A stretch of 64,000 bases of DNA from an uncultured Lachnospiraceae bacterium. GTDB lineage: Bacteria; Bacillota; Clostridia; Lachnospirales; Lachnospiraceae. Each line of letters begins with the position of its first letter. Position 1 is the stretch's first letter. Under the pieces are notes generated by a model. The model was not told the DNA's origin and made no database searches. It saw only the letters and a list, made by a program, of their open reading frames with translations. Shown here piece after piece: positions 1 to 8,092 of this stretch. Location of the stretch: assembly GCA_949840915.1 (NCBI GenBank), contig CATKXY010000014.1, positions 1 to 64,000 on the forward strand. The letters are read 5' to 3'. Made by a program: the position numbers and the translations under genes.

Positions 1-16
1 ATACGCAATTGTTTAT

Positions 17-297
17 TTATAATTCGTTGTACGCTGATAGACCATTTTTTCTGCGCTGTTCGTCAACAAAGTTACAAAGAATATTGTATAGTTGCATTTT
101 ATCCCCAGTGCAAATGTCTTGAGGGCTCATTAAGACGGGGTGTGTTCTTTTGGGAGAAAATGGATCCGGTATTTCTACGTGAGTTAAGATATGTCCATAA
201 TCAGCAGTTGTACACTTTGAAATATACTGTAAAATTGATTCATCCTCTATAGTGCTGATAATATGTGTACATATGGATTTTGATTTTTGTTTGCAGT
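17..297 (-). pseudogene. Possible C-terminal fragment of an unknown protein
   Basis: Read on the minus strand, an open frame of about 90 codons ends in a stop at 17-19 with a protein-like C-terminus (…DEQRRKNGLSAYNEL). Its upstream boundary is an in-frame stop near 297, and no ATG, GTG or TTG with a ribosome binding site lies near the 5' end; the only ATGs are internal. It may be a decayed gene fragment, a gene with a non-canonical start, or chance. I do not recognise the family. It would be divergent from the small membrane protein at 312. Confidence 0.25.
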
Positions 298-311
298 AAT
301 TAGATTATCTA

Positions 312-704
312 ATGCTTTTTCTGAAAGTCCCAGTACAGGAGCTACCTGTTGGGAAACTATTCTCGAAAGAACTGCACGCTATCCTGCTGGTTGCGGGTAT
401 TCCTATTGGCATCGTTCAGTGGACATCAATTATTCTCTGGATTGTCACGGGAATATGGTGGCCGTTTGCCCTTTTTGTTCTGATTGTCATTCCTTGTGTC
501 TATTGGCTGTCAAGCTATTATTTCAAAAGGGTAGCGTATATCTGTCCTCAGTGCCATGAGGTTTTCAAGCCCGGAGTTAAAGAGGCTTTTTTCGCAAAGC
601 ATACCCCGACGCTCAGAAAACTCACCTGTACTTGCTGCGGGCATAGGGGTTTCTGTGTAGAAACTTACGGAAAGGATGAAGTGGAAAAAGCTGAAAATCT
701 TTAA
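312..704 (+). CDS. Small membrane protein with C-terminal zinc ribbon
   Basis: A 130-residue protein of unknown function. Two hydrophobic stretches (about residues 23-45 and 50-68) suggest a two-span membrane hairpin. A cytoplasmic tail follows with two cysteine knuckles: CPQC at about 78-81 and a CTCC cluster at 106-109, a zinc-ribbon arrangement. The frame is closed just upstream by a stop at 297, so ATG 312 is the first possible start, although no clear Shine-Dalgarno sequence precedes it. A strong terminator follows directly, so it is transcribed alone. The membrane and zinc-ribbon reading is direct; any role would be a guess. Confidence 0.6.
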   Translation: MLFLKVPVQELPVGKLFSKELHAILLVAGIPIGIVQWTSIILWIVTGIWWPFALFVLIVIPCVYWLSSYYFKRVAYICPQCHEVFKPGVKEAFFAKHTPTLRKLTCTCCGHRGFCVETYGKDEVEKAENL

Positions 705-739
705 TTGTTAAGGGAGAGTTACATTCTCCTGCGGGCTAT

Positions 740-775
740 GGGGTGAAAGGTCAAAAACCTTTCGCCCCATTTTTT
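740..775 (+). terminator. Rho-independent terminator
   Basis: An 11-bp stem (GGGGTGAAAGG paired with CCTTTCGCCCC, one G-U pair) with a 7-nt loop is followed by six Ts. It closes the small membrane protein gene and separates it from the chemoreceptor promoter. Confidence 0.85.
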
Positions 776-819
776 ATCGGGGTAAAATAGAGTGACGTAC
801 AGCAGAAAAAAGTTAGTGG

Positions 820-849
820 TTGACAATCGGGAATAGAGAATTTTATAAT
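820..849 (+). promoter_or_regulatory. Sigma-A promoter of the chemoreceptor gene
   Basis: TTGACA at 820-825 and TATAAT at 844-849 are both perfect hexamers, with an 18-bp spacer, 80 bp upstream of the chemoreceptor start. No sigma-28 motif is visible here, so this chemoreceptor appears to be driven by the housekeeping sigma factor. Confidence 0.8.
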
Positions 850-929
850 TATAACAAGAGTAAAAAAGTTGGAATATGTTGATCAGAAAACTCATATTCC
901 GGCCATACATACAGGGGGGTAATAATGAA

Positions 930-2900
930 ATGAAAAGCATTCGAACCAAGATCACATTATGTCTTATTCTGACGGTTCTGATCGGATTGGTGGCATCCGG
1001 GTCTTCCAGCATCTCGCTGAACTACCACAATACCATGTCTACTGTAGAGCAGATGATGAGTCAGACGGCAGTCCTGGCGGCAGGACGTGCACAGAAGGAG
1101 CTGGAGGCATATAAGAATGTTGTCATGGAGGTGGGATGCATTCCACAGCTGTCTGATCCGGAAGTGACAGTGGCAGAGAAACGGGCAATCATCGATGAAC
1201 GCGTTTCCATGCATGGTTTCCGGAGGGGAAATATCGTCGGTGCGGATGGCATCAGTATCTTTGACGGAAATGATTACTCAGACCGTGAATATGTACGCCA
1301 GGCAATGCAGGGAAATGTTTTTGTATCAGAGCCGTTGATCAGCAAGATCACGGGAGAGCTGTCCATTATGGTAGCGGCGCCCTTATATTCGGCGGGAAAC
1401 AGCGGGAAAGACATCGTCGGCGTCGTATATTTTGTTCCGCAGGAGACCTTTTTAAACGATATTGTATCGGCCATTACGATAGGCGAAAACAGCAGGGCAT
1501 ACATGATCAATAAGTCCGGTGACACGATCGCCGACATCACACTTGATACGATCACGGTTCAAAACATAGAAGCGGAGGCCCAGAGTGACTCCTCTCTGCA
1601 GGAGCTGGCGGCGATCCATTCCGAGATGCGTCAGGGAAAGATCGGGTTCGGAAGCTATCTGAGCGGAGGACATAAAATGTTTGCGGCCTATGCTCCCGTG
1701 CAGGATACGGATGACTGGAGTATCGCGGTTACCGCGCCGCAGATTAATTATCTTGCATCTACGCGGGATGCAATGGTTGTCAACATTGCGGTAATTATAG
1801 TCTCCATACTGCTCTCCGTTATTGTGGCTCTGGCTCTGGCGGTCAATATCGGCAAACCCATGAAGGCTTGTGTAAACCGGATGAAGCAGTTGGTGGAGGG
1901 CGATCTGGATACACCGATGCCCGATATTACAAACAGAGACGAAACGGGTGTGCTTGTGAGGTCTACCGAGACTCTGGTGGAGGGGCTGCGTATTGTCATC
2001 AATGACATCAGCTATCTGCTCAATGAGATGGCAAATCAGAATCTGAACGTACATACGGAGCATGAGGAAGTATATGTAGGCAGTTTTCAGGACATTTTGC
2101 TTTCCATGCGCAATATGAAGATCAAGCTGAGCAGCGCCATGCGTCAGGTCAATCATTCCGCCCAGGAGGTGTCGAATGCCAGCGAGCAATTATCCTCAAG
2201 CGCACAGACGCTCAGTCAGGGTACCACAGAGCAGGCCGGCTCAGTACAGGAATTGGCAGCGCGGATCAGCTCGATTTCTGCGGAAGTTAAAAATACGGCC
2301 AGCGGAGCGCTGGATGTCAGGAAGCAGACACATCATACCGGTGAGGAGATCGTCCTGTGCAACCAGAAGATGCAGAATCTGGTAGAGGCCATGGACCGGA
2401 TACAGACCAGCTCCGAGGAGATAGAAAAGATCCTTAAGACGATAGATGATATCGCATTCCAGACCAATATTCTCGCTTTGAACGCAGCTGTGGAGGCAGC
2501 CAGGGCCGGCAGTGCGGGTAAGGGCTTCGCCGTTGTTGCGGAGGAGGTGCGCAATCTGGCCGGCAAATCTGCACAGGCGGCTAAAAATACATCAATGCTT
2601 ATTGCAAATTCTACGGATGCAGTACATATCGGTACAGAGATTGCCCAGAATACGGCGAGTGTTCTGCTCGGCGTCGTCAACAGTATTCAGTCCGTGGTAG
2701 AGTCTATCGACCATATTGCCATTGTATCCAACGAGCAGTCAGAGTCGGTTGAGCAGGTTTCCGAGGGGATTAACCAGATCTCTGTCGTTGTGCAGAGCAA
2801 CAGCGCTACGGCCGAGGAAAGCGCAGCTGCCAGCGAGCAGCTTTCCGCTGAGGCTGCCAGCCTGAAGGATTTGGTGAATCAGTTTACGCTGGCGCAATAA
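930..2900 (+). CDS. Methyl-accepting chemotaxis protein
   Basis: A membrane chemoreceptor that passes ligand signals to CheA/CheW to bias flagellar rotation. From the chosen start (656 residues) it shows an N-terminal membrane span (about 8-30), an extracellular sensing region of about 250 residues resembling a Cache domain, a second span (about 283-307), a HAMP linker, and a long helical signalling domain. The hallmark hairpin tip is plain at about 508-540 ([20 protein letters not shown] followed by [15 protein letters not shown]). I chose ATG 930 over the upstream ATG 876 because AGGGGGGT lies 9 nt before it and the membrane span then sits at the N-terminus. A strong terminator follows. The ligand cannot be told from sequence. 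Confidence 0.95.
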   Translation: MKSIRTKITLCLILTVLIGLVASGSSSISLNYHNTMSTVEQMMSQTAVLAAGRAQKELEAYKNVVMEVGCIPQLSDPEVTVAEKRAIIDERVSMHGFRRGNIVGADGISIFDGNDYSDREYVRQAMQGNVFVSEPLISKITGELSIMVAAPLYSAGNSGKDIVGVVYFVPQETFLNDIVSAITIGENSRAYMINKSGDTIADITLDTITVQNIEAEAQSDSSLQELAAIHSEMRQGKIGFGSYLSGGHKMFAAYAPVQDTDDWSIAVTAPQINYLASTRDAMVVNIAVIIVSILLSVIVALALAVNIGKPMKACVNRMKQLVEGDLDTPMPDITNRDETGVLVRSTETLVEGLRIVINDISYLLNEMANQNLNVHTEHEEVYVGSFQDILLSMRNMKIKLSSAMRQVNHSAQEVSNASEQLSSSAQTLSQGTTEQAGSVQELAARISSISAEVKNTASGALDVRKQTHHTGEEIVLCNQKMQNLVEAMDRIQTSSEEIEKILKTIDDIAFQTNILALNAAVEAARAGSAGKGFAVVAEEVRNLAGKSAQAAKNTSMLIANSTDAVHIGTEIAQNTASVLLGVVNSIQSVVESIDHIAIVSNEQSESVEQVSEGINQISVVVQSNSATAEESAAASEQLSAEAASLKDLVNQFTLAQ

Positions 2901-2983
2901 TGATGGATTCAGGATGAAATCGGGAACTTGCAAATCGGGCGGCATAGGGATTTGCTTGTATTAATAAAAACATATTCTTAGAG

Positions 2984-3022
2984 TTCCGGAGAATCTTGCA
3001 AAAAAGTTCTCCGGAATTTTTT
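2984..3022 (+). terminator. Rho-independent terminator
   Basis: A 10-bp perfect stem TTCCGGAGAA / TTCTCCGGAA around a 13-nt loop, followed by six Ts, ends the chemoreceptor transcript. Confidence 0.85.
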
Positions 3023-3067
3023 GACAAAAGTTTTCATGGAATGACATTTTAATAAAAAGGTGATAGA

Positions 3068-4084
3068 ATAAAAAAACACATAACCTATGACGAGTTGATT
3101 AACGAAATGATTGCGGATGCATGGTACATGGTGGTTGAGTATCATTTAAATTTAGGACCCCGGGATACTCTGGAAAGTCTGGTGCTTTATTTACGGCAGA
3201 TATCCCAAATGAAATCGGCAGAAAAAAAGGAGACGATCATTGCTTATTTAAAGGATTGTAAGGATAAAGAAGTTTTGAGACAAAAGAGGATATTGACAAG
3301 AAATGTTCCATACCGCATTCAGGCGCCCTTTATGAACAAGGTTAAAGGTGAAGCATGGAAAGTGTCGGAAGGTGAATTAATTGCGAAAATCAATCAGGAA
3401 CGCAGACTGATGTACTATTTTGAAAAACAGGACGGTTTGCAGACTAAGATTCACCTCAGTCCGGAATGGTTTATGTATATAGATAAAAACCGAGCCATAA
3501 TAAAGGGTTGGCTTCAATATAATATGATTATGTATTTGCAGAGACGTAATCCAAGTGTTCCCGGTATTGCCGATAAATTATATCCGCCTCAGGAACGAAA
3601 GCTGGATAAAGTTAAAAAGTATTGGAAATTGTTATTGGAGCTTCGTCCGGTTTACGAGATATATGGACATCTTCAGCTGTCGGTCAAGGATATCTCGATA
3701 GATCATTTTGTTCCTTGGTCATATGTGGCGCATGATGAGTTTTGGAATTTACATCCTACGACGCGAAGCATCAATAGCAGCAAAAGCAATCATTTGCCGG
3801 ACTGGAATATTTATTTTCCGCAGCTGGCACAATTGGAGTACTTTTCCTATGAAATGATATGGAAATATGATTCAGTACATGCTGAATTTGAGAAGTGTGC
3901 CCGTGAACATCTAAATGATGATATGGTGCGGATAAAAATATATCGGCAGGGGCAGGATTTTGTAAAGTTTACAAATGCGTTGGAAGAAATCATACAACCG
4001 GTGTATCAGTCCGCGAAGAATTGCGGGTTTAAGAATTGGGTTTATGAGGTGAATCCAATTCATAATTACAAGTCTTCAGAATAG
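3068..4084 (+). CDS. HNH endonuclease domain protein, probable ATA start
   Basis: A protein of about 338 residues whose C-terminal third carries an HNH-nuclease signature: IDHFVPWSY, then FWNLHPTTRSINSSKSNHLP, which matches the D-H … N … N/H pattern of HNH metal-dependent nucleases. The N-terminal two thirds is charged and helical and not recognised. Start choice: the frame stays protein-like upstream of the first standard start (TTG 3095) back to an ATA at 3068. That ATA sits 3 nt after AAAGGTGAT (3056-3064), an extended match to the anti-Shine-Dalgarno sequence, while TTG 3095 and ATG 3107 have no ribosome site. The gene is visibly more AT-rich than its neighbours, which suggests recent transfer. 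It may be a defence or mobile-element nuclease; no methylase or partner is adjacent. Confidence 0.75.
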   Translation: MKKHITYDELINEMIADAWYMVVEYHLNLGPRDTLESLVLYLRQISQMKSAEKKETIIAYLKDCKDKEVLRQKRILTRNVPYRIQAPFMNKVKGEAWKVSEGELIAKINQERRLMYYFEKQDGLQTKIHLSPEWFMYIDKNRAIIKGWLQYNMIMYLQRRNPSVPGIADKLYPPQERKLDKVKKYWKLLLELRPVYEIYGHLQLSVKDISIDHFVPWSYVAHDEFWNLHPTTRSINSSKSNHLPDWNIYFPQLAQLEYFSYEMIWKYDSVHAEFEKCAREHLNDDMVRIKIYRQGQDFVKFTNALEEIIQPVYQSAKNCGFKNWVYEVNPIHNYKSSE

Positions 4085-4106
4085 AACGGACTGTGGAGGA
4101 GATGAC

Positions 4107-4505
4107 ATGTTTGAGCAGGATTATATTATGCGTCTGATCAGAGAGATGGTCAGGGCGATACTGAAACTGCTGTTTCAGATCGATATGGAGTCCCCGACGG
4201 AAGAACTGTTTGAGGAGAAAGAGGATAAGGAGACTTATCGGGTTCTGCGGCAACTGATTGATACCGGAGAGATCAACGAGGCAGAAAACCGGCTCTGTGA
4301 TGTGCTGGAGAGGAGAACCGGCTGCAAAAGTGCGGAAAGCAGCGCCAGTCTCAAGCTGGCCCTGTTGTTCTATGCTTATCTCAACGAAAAACCGGATGAT
4401 TTTCTGGAGACACATGATTACAGCAGAGAGGAAATTCAGGCGGGATTGGATCAGATTATTTCTCAGTTTGGTCTGGAGGGACTTCCGGAGTTATGGCACG
4501 AATAG
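4107..4505 (+). CDS. DUF6483-like small protein
   Basis: A 132-residue soluble, acidic, helical protein. Its beginning (MFEQDYIMRLIREMVRAIL) and general layout fit the DUF6483 family found in Lachnospiraceae and relatives, whose function is not established. ATG 4107 is preceded by GGAGGAG with good spacing. It follows the HNH gene by 22 bp and could be co-transcribed, but base composition differs between the two, so a functional link is doubtful. The repeated charged helices suggest a helical-repeat, TPR-like fold; that is inference. Confidence 0.7.
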   Translation: MFEQDYIMRLIREMVRAILKLLFQIDMESPTEELFEEKEDKETYRVLRQLIDTGEINEAENRLCDVLERRTGCKSAESSASLKLALLFYAYLNEKPDDFLETHDYSREEIQAGLDQIISQFGLEGLPELWHE

Positions 4506-4532
4506 TTTAATAACGGGCAAGGAGGTATTGTG

Positions 4533-4571
4533 ATGGAATCAAAAGAAGAGTTTCAGGTGTGGGGTCATTGA
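4533..4571 (+). pseudogene. 12-codon ORF with strong ribosome site, gene remnant?
   Basis: AAGGAGG at 4519-4525 is followed at the right spacing by ATG 4533 and only twelve codons (MESKEEFQVWGH) before TGA. The strong translation signal with an aborted frame looks like the 5' stub of a lost gene. A leader peptide is the alternative, but no attenuator is visible downstream. Confidence 0.3.
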
Positions 4572-4646
4572 GTCTGGCGGTAAGCATACAGATAAAATCA
4601 CCAATAAAATCCGCAAAAGCCATATAAATATAGCAAATTATCCATC

Positions 4647-4676
4647 TTGACAAAAGGAGTATCCGAGCAGTAATAT
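4647..4676 (+). promoter_or_regulatory. Sigma-A promoter of the first MATE gene
   Basis: TTGACA (4647-4652), 18-bp spacer, TAATAT (4671-4676), lying 85 bp before the MATE start. Just downstream, the near-direct repeat ACTGCACATA is present twice (around 4702-4722). Confidence 0.6.
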
Positions 4677-4760
4677 TAGACGGAAATTCAGGTAGAATAT
4701 TACTGCACATATACTGCACATAAGGAAATAATGCCGGGTGCAGGGATGGGAAGGATAGCT

Positions 4761-6146
4761 ATGGCAGGAGAGACGACAAGGGACATGACACAGGGGAGTC
4801 CCGTAAAACTGATATTAGGATTTGCTATGCCGATGCTGCTGGGACTGTTGTTCCAGCAGTTTTACAGCATGGTGGACACGATCATTGTAGGAAAGTGGCT
4901 GGGAGTGGACTCCCTGGCGGCGGTGGGCTCCACCGGCTCTATTAACTTTATGATCATCGGATTTTGCATGGGCGTGTGCAGCGGATTTGCCATACCGGTG
5001 GCGCAGCGGTTTGGCTCGAAGGATTATGTCTCGTTACGGAAATTCGTGGCGAACAGCGTGTGGGTATCGGCGGTTCTGGCCATCGTCATGACGGTGGTTG
5101 TGTGTCTGCTGTGTATGTCCATCCTTCGGTTCATGAAGACGCCGGAGAATATCATTGACGAGGCGTATGCTTATATTTTCGTGATTTTTCTGGGAATACC
5201 GGTGACATACCTGTACAATCTGCTCTCCGGCATTATCCGCTCCCTGGGAGACAGCAAGACTCCGGTATATTTTCTGATCCTGTCTTCCATCATCAATATT
5301 GTACTGGATATTGTATCCATCGGTTTTCTGCACATGGGAGTGGCGGGGCCGGCATGGGCCACGGTCATTTCTCAGGGGATTTCAGGGCTGCTGTGTCTGG
5401 TCTATATGCACAGAAAGTTCGAGATACTGCATCTGCAGAAAAATGAGTGGAAATTAGACTGGCATTATGTTCAGAATCTGCTGTTCATGGGGATTCCCAT
5501 GGGACTGCAGTATTCCATCACGGCCATCGGAAGCGTTATTTTGCAGACGGCGGTAAATGGTTTAGGCTCCTCCGCGGTGGCCGCAGTCACGGCGGGAGGC
5601 AAGGTGAGCATGTTTTTCTGTTGTCCCTTCGATGCGCTGGGGGGCACCATTGCGACTTATGCGGGACAGAATGTGGGCGCAAAGAAGCCGGAGCGGATCA
5701 ACAGCGGTATTCGGGCGGCGGTCATCATTGGATTTATCTATTCTGTGGCGGCCTGTGCTGTGCTGGTTCTGTTCGGCGAGACGATTGCGCTGCTGTTTTT
5801 GGATGCGGATGAGATTGTCATTCTTTCGAGAGTCCATAAATTCGTGATGGTAAACAGTGCCTTTTATATGGCGCTCACGCTGGTGAATGTGGTGAGATTC
5901 TGCATACAGGGAATGGGATTCAGCGTGTTTGCCATTCTCGCGGGTGTCTGCGAGATGATTGCCCGGGCTATTATGGGATTTGGACTGGTTCCCTTGCTGG
6001 GGTTCGATGCGGTATGCTTTGCCAATCCGCTGGCATGGGTGATGGCGGATGCCTTTCTGATACCCGCCTATATTATCTGCTGGCGGAAGCTCAAGAGGAT
6101 TTTCGGGGAGACTCCGGGCGGATCTACGGTGTCTGCGGCTGACTAG
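4761..6146 (+). CDS. MATE family multidrug/cation exporter
   Basis: A 12-span membrane transporter of the MATE family, which exports cationic drugs or metabolites using a sodium or proton gradient. The start of the first helix after the DMTQGSPVKLI motif and the following QQFYSMVDTIIVGKWLG segment are typical of MATE proteins of Firmicutes, and total length (about 461 residues) is usual. I prefer ATG 4761 (GGGAAGG 7 nt upstream); ATG 4731, 10 codons earlier, also has AAGGA in front and is possible. Its last 23 bp overlap the 3' end of a second, convergent MATE gene. The substrate is unknown. Confidence 0.92.
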   Translation: MAGETTRDMTQGSPVKLILGFAMPMLLGLLFQQFYSMVDTIIVGKWLGVDSLAAVGSTGSINFMIIGFCMGVCSGFAIPVAQRFGSKDYVSLRKFVANSVWVSAVLAIVMTVVVCLLCMSILRFMKTPENIIDEAYAYIFVIFLGIPVTYLYNLLSGIIRSLGDSKTPVYFLILSSIINIVLDIVSIGFLHMGVAGPAWATVISQGISGLLCLVYMHRKFEILHLQKNEWKLDWHYVQNLLFMGIPMGLQYSITAIGSVILQTAVNGLGSSAVAAVTAGGKVSMFFCCPFDALGGTIATYAGQNVGAKKPERINSGIRAAVIIGFIYSVAACAVLVLFGETIALLFLDADEIVILSRVHKFVMVNSAFYMALTLVNVVRFCIQGMGFSVFAILAGVCEMIARAIMGFGLVPLLGFDAVCFANPLAWVMADAFLIPAYIICWRKLKRIFGETPGGSTVSAAD

Positions 6147-7482
6147 TCCGGCACATACGCAGATAAAACAGGATGCAGATGACTGCGGAGAGTCCCGAGC
6201 CTGCAGTGGAGGCCAGTCCCATGGGAAGGAGTGTGTCTGCAAAGACAGTGGACGCCAGCCAGGCCAGCGGAATCCTGGCACACACGATGGAGACTGCATT
6301 GTGGAAAAAGGAGATTGAGGACCGTCCGCAGGCGCAGAAGTAACCGCTGAAGCAGAAGTGGATTCCCGCCAGCGCACAGTCCCAGACATAGCCGTGCATG
6401 TATTGGCTGCCCAGCCGGATCGCCTCTGCGTTGTCGGTGAACAGGCCGACCACCGGAGCCGCTGCAATCTGCATGGCTGAGGCGATGGCGATGCCGAAGG
6501 AGAAGCACAGCACGGCTGCATAGTGCAGCGTGGTGCGGGCCCGGCGGTGCTTGCCTGCCCCGATGTTCTGCGCGCACAGCGCCGACACTGAGGAGAGCAT
6601 GGAGGACGGCACGAGAAACAGGATGCCGATGACTTTTTCCACGATGCCCACGGCCGCCGCGTCATTCAGCCCCCGGCGGTTGGCAAATATAGTTATGATG
6701 ATGAATGAGATCTGGATAAAACCGTCCTGAAGCGCTACCGGAAGACCGACCTTTAACAGACTGCCCATGACGTCGGGGCGGGGCTTTAAATCCCTTCGGG
6801 ACAGGGAAAGCCCGGTTTTTCCACGTAGAATGACAAAGAGGGATGCCGCAACGCTGATGGTCTGCGCCAATGTGGTTCCCAGAGCAGCGCCGGTGGCTCC
6901 TAACCGGAACACGCCGATAAACAGGTAGTCCAGCGCGATATTTGCGGCACATGCCACCGCCACAAAGTACATGGGACTCTTGGAATCTCCGAGGCCCCGG
7001 AAGATGGAGCTGATGATATTATAGGCAGTGATAAAGGGAATGCCGATAAAGCACACGGTCAGATAGGCAATGGTTTCGGAAACAGCCTCCGCCGGTGTGG
7101 ACATTACGGCGACGATCGGGCGGACTACGGACAGCAGTACCGCCATTGCCGCCAAGGACACCGCCATGAACAGTGTCACTGTATTTCCGATGGCCGCCGA
7201 CGCTTGATCGGCTTTTTTTGCGCCCACAGACCGGCCGATCATCACAGTGGATCCCATGGCCAGCCCAACAATCATCACCGTGAGCATGTGCATGACCTGA
7301 CCGCCGATGGAGACTGCCGTGGTGCTCTCGACGCCGTTAAACTGACCGATGATAAACAGATCGGCCATGCCGTACAATGTCTGCAGGAAATAGGACAGCA
7401 GATAGGGCAGGGCAAAGCGCAGCAGTGCTTTCCACACGCTGCCGGATGTGATATTGTGTTCTATCGTTTTATCGCGCTGCAT
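6124..7482 (-). CDS. MATE family exporter, second copy
   Basis: A 452-residue, 12-span MATE transporter, read leftwards. The early segment with LLRFALPYLLSYFLQTLYGMADL and the mirrored second half around residue 235-260 (KVGLPVALQDGFIQISF) are the characteristic internally duplicated MATE architecture. It is a distant paralogue of the convergent gene at 4761-6146, not a recent copy, and the two overlap tail to tail. ATG 7482 is preceded by only a weak purine stretch (AAAGACGG). Three 10-bp elements at exact 17-bp period overlap its probable -35 box, so it may be controlled by a dedicated regulator. The substrate is unknown. Confidence 0.92.
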   Translation of the reverse strand: MQRDKTIEHNITSGSVWKALLRFALPYLLSYFLQTLYGMADLFIIGQFNGVESTTAVSIGGQVMHMLTVMIVGLAMGSTVMIGRSVGAKKADQASAAIGNTVTLFMAVSLAAMAVLLSVVRPIVAVMSTPAEAVSETIAYLTVCFIGIPFITAYNIISSIFRGLGDSKSPMYFVAVACAANIALDYLFIGVFRLGATGAALGTTLAQTISVAASLFVILRGKTGLSLSRRDLKPRPDVMGSLLKVGLPVALQDGFIQISFIIITIFANRRGLNDAAAVGIVEKVIGILFLVPSSMLSSVSALCAQNIGAGKHRRARTTLHYAAVLCFSFGIAIASAMQIAAAPVVGLFTDNAEAIRLGSQYMHGYVWDCALAGIHFCFSGYFCACGRSSISFFHNAVSIVCARIPLAWLASTVFADTLLPMGLASTAGSGLSAVICILFYLRMCRTSQPQTP

Positions 7483-7526
7483 TTGATACCGTCTTTCTGA
7501 TTATCTTTTATTTTTTCCGACATTTC

Positions 7527-7555
7527 ATTGTACCTCAAATCCAAAAGAAACGGAA
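7527..7555 (-). promoter_or_regulatory. Probable promoter of the second MATE gene
   Basis: On the minus strand TACAAT (7532-7527) is spaced 17 bp from TTCCGT (7555-7550), a poor -35 hexamer that lies inside the first of three repeats. A poor -35 overlapped by repeats fits activator-dependent or repressible expression; this is inference. Confidence 0.4.
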
Positions 7556-7591
7556 GATTAAAGTAAGCGGAAGACAAAAATAAACGGAAGA
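7548..7591. repeat. Three 10-bp elements with 17-bp period
   Basis: AAACGGAAGA (7548-7557), AAGCGGAAGA (7565-7574) and AAACGGAAGA (7582-7591) recur at exactly 17-bp intervals with AT-rich spacers. They lie between two minus-strand genes, upstream of the MATE gene. They look like an operator array. Confidence 0.6.
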
Positions 7592-7626
7592 GCCGCAGAC
7601 AGCGTTATGTCTCTGTCTGCGGCTCC
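7590..7626 (-). terminator. Terminator of the small minus-strand gene
   Basis: A 12-bp perfect stem (GAGCCGCAGACA / TGTCTGCGGCTC) with a 12-nt loop; on the minus strand it is followed by TTCCGTTTATTTTT. It sits 8 bp after the stop of the gene at 7634-7864. Confidence 0.75.
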
Positions 7627-7633
7627 TTCTTTT

Positions 7634-7864
7634 TCAGTAATGATATTCCCTGGTCAGATAGTTGAAATTCTGCAGCCGGCTGTCGCGATCGTACAGAGTG
7701 GTCTGACAAGCCCTGGGCGCAGGCTGCGGCTTTTGAGTTGCCTCCTCCAGAATCTCTGCAAAGAGCTTATTGCCGTCCCCGTCCTTTGCACCGGAGTGAG
7801 CGGAATGCTGACCGTCGCGTTTCGTCTTGCTGACGGTGGGAGTCGCCATCACTGAATGCACCAT
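7634..7864 (-). CDS. Small hypothetical protein, start uncertain
   Basis: A 76-residue minus-strand protein ending …DRDSRLQNFNYLTREYHY. I do not recognise the family. The frame stays open upstream of ATG 7864 through a hydrophobic segment, and the only strong ribosome site, AAGGAGGG near 7898-7906, lies just before two ATC codons (7897-7895 and 7894-7892). An ATC start would give about 86 residues and place a short hydrophobic stretch at the N-terminus. ATG 7864 or ATG 7849 have weak sites. A clean terminator directly after the stop supports it being a real gene. Confidence 0.5.
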   Translation of the reverse strand: MVHSVMATPTVSKTKRDGQHSAHSGAKDGDGNKLFAEILEEATQKPQPAPRACQTTLYDRDSRLQNFNYLTREYHY

Positions 7865-7992
7865 TAAAATAGCCGTAATTCCTTTTGCTGCGATGATCCC
7901 TCCTTGGATGCGTATTTGAATAGTGTATGTTTCCTGGTACTATATGTTTCGGCAGAATCTACAAAAAGTTTAGTGTCCGTGCGTGTATTACA

Positions 7993-8021
7993 TTGACCTT
8001 TTAACAAGAATTTGGTAGAAT
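7993..8021 (+). promoter_or_regulatory. Sigma-A promoter of hppA
   Basis: TTGACC (7993-7998), 17-bp spacer, TAGAAT (8016-8021). The leader is about 65 nt and ends in AAAGGGAG before the ATG; no riboswitch-like structure is obvious. Confidence 0.75.
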
Positions 8022-8092
8022 TGAGCGTATAGGCGTTTTGGCAGGATCCGTAAAAACGTCTAAATTTTACAAATAGGAAAGGGAGTTACAAA

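Noticed and set aside
5562..6665. 367-codon minus-strand frame across the two MATE genes
   Set aside because: Arg/Ser/Pro-rich translation typical of an out-of-frame shadow; it crosses the boundary of two well supported convergent genes.
7864..8092. Possible riboswitch before hppA
   Set aside because: The leader after the promoter is only about 65 nt and shows no convincing conserved fold.
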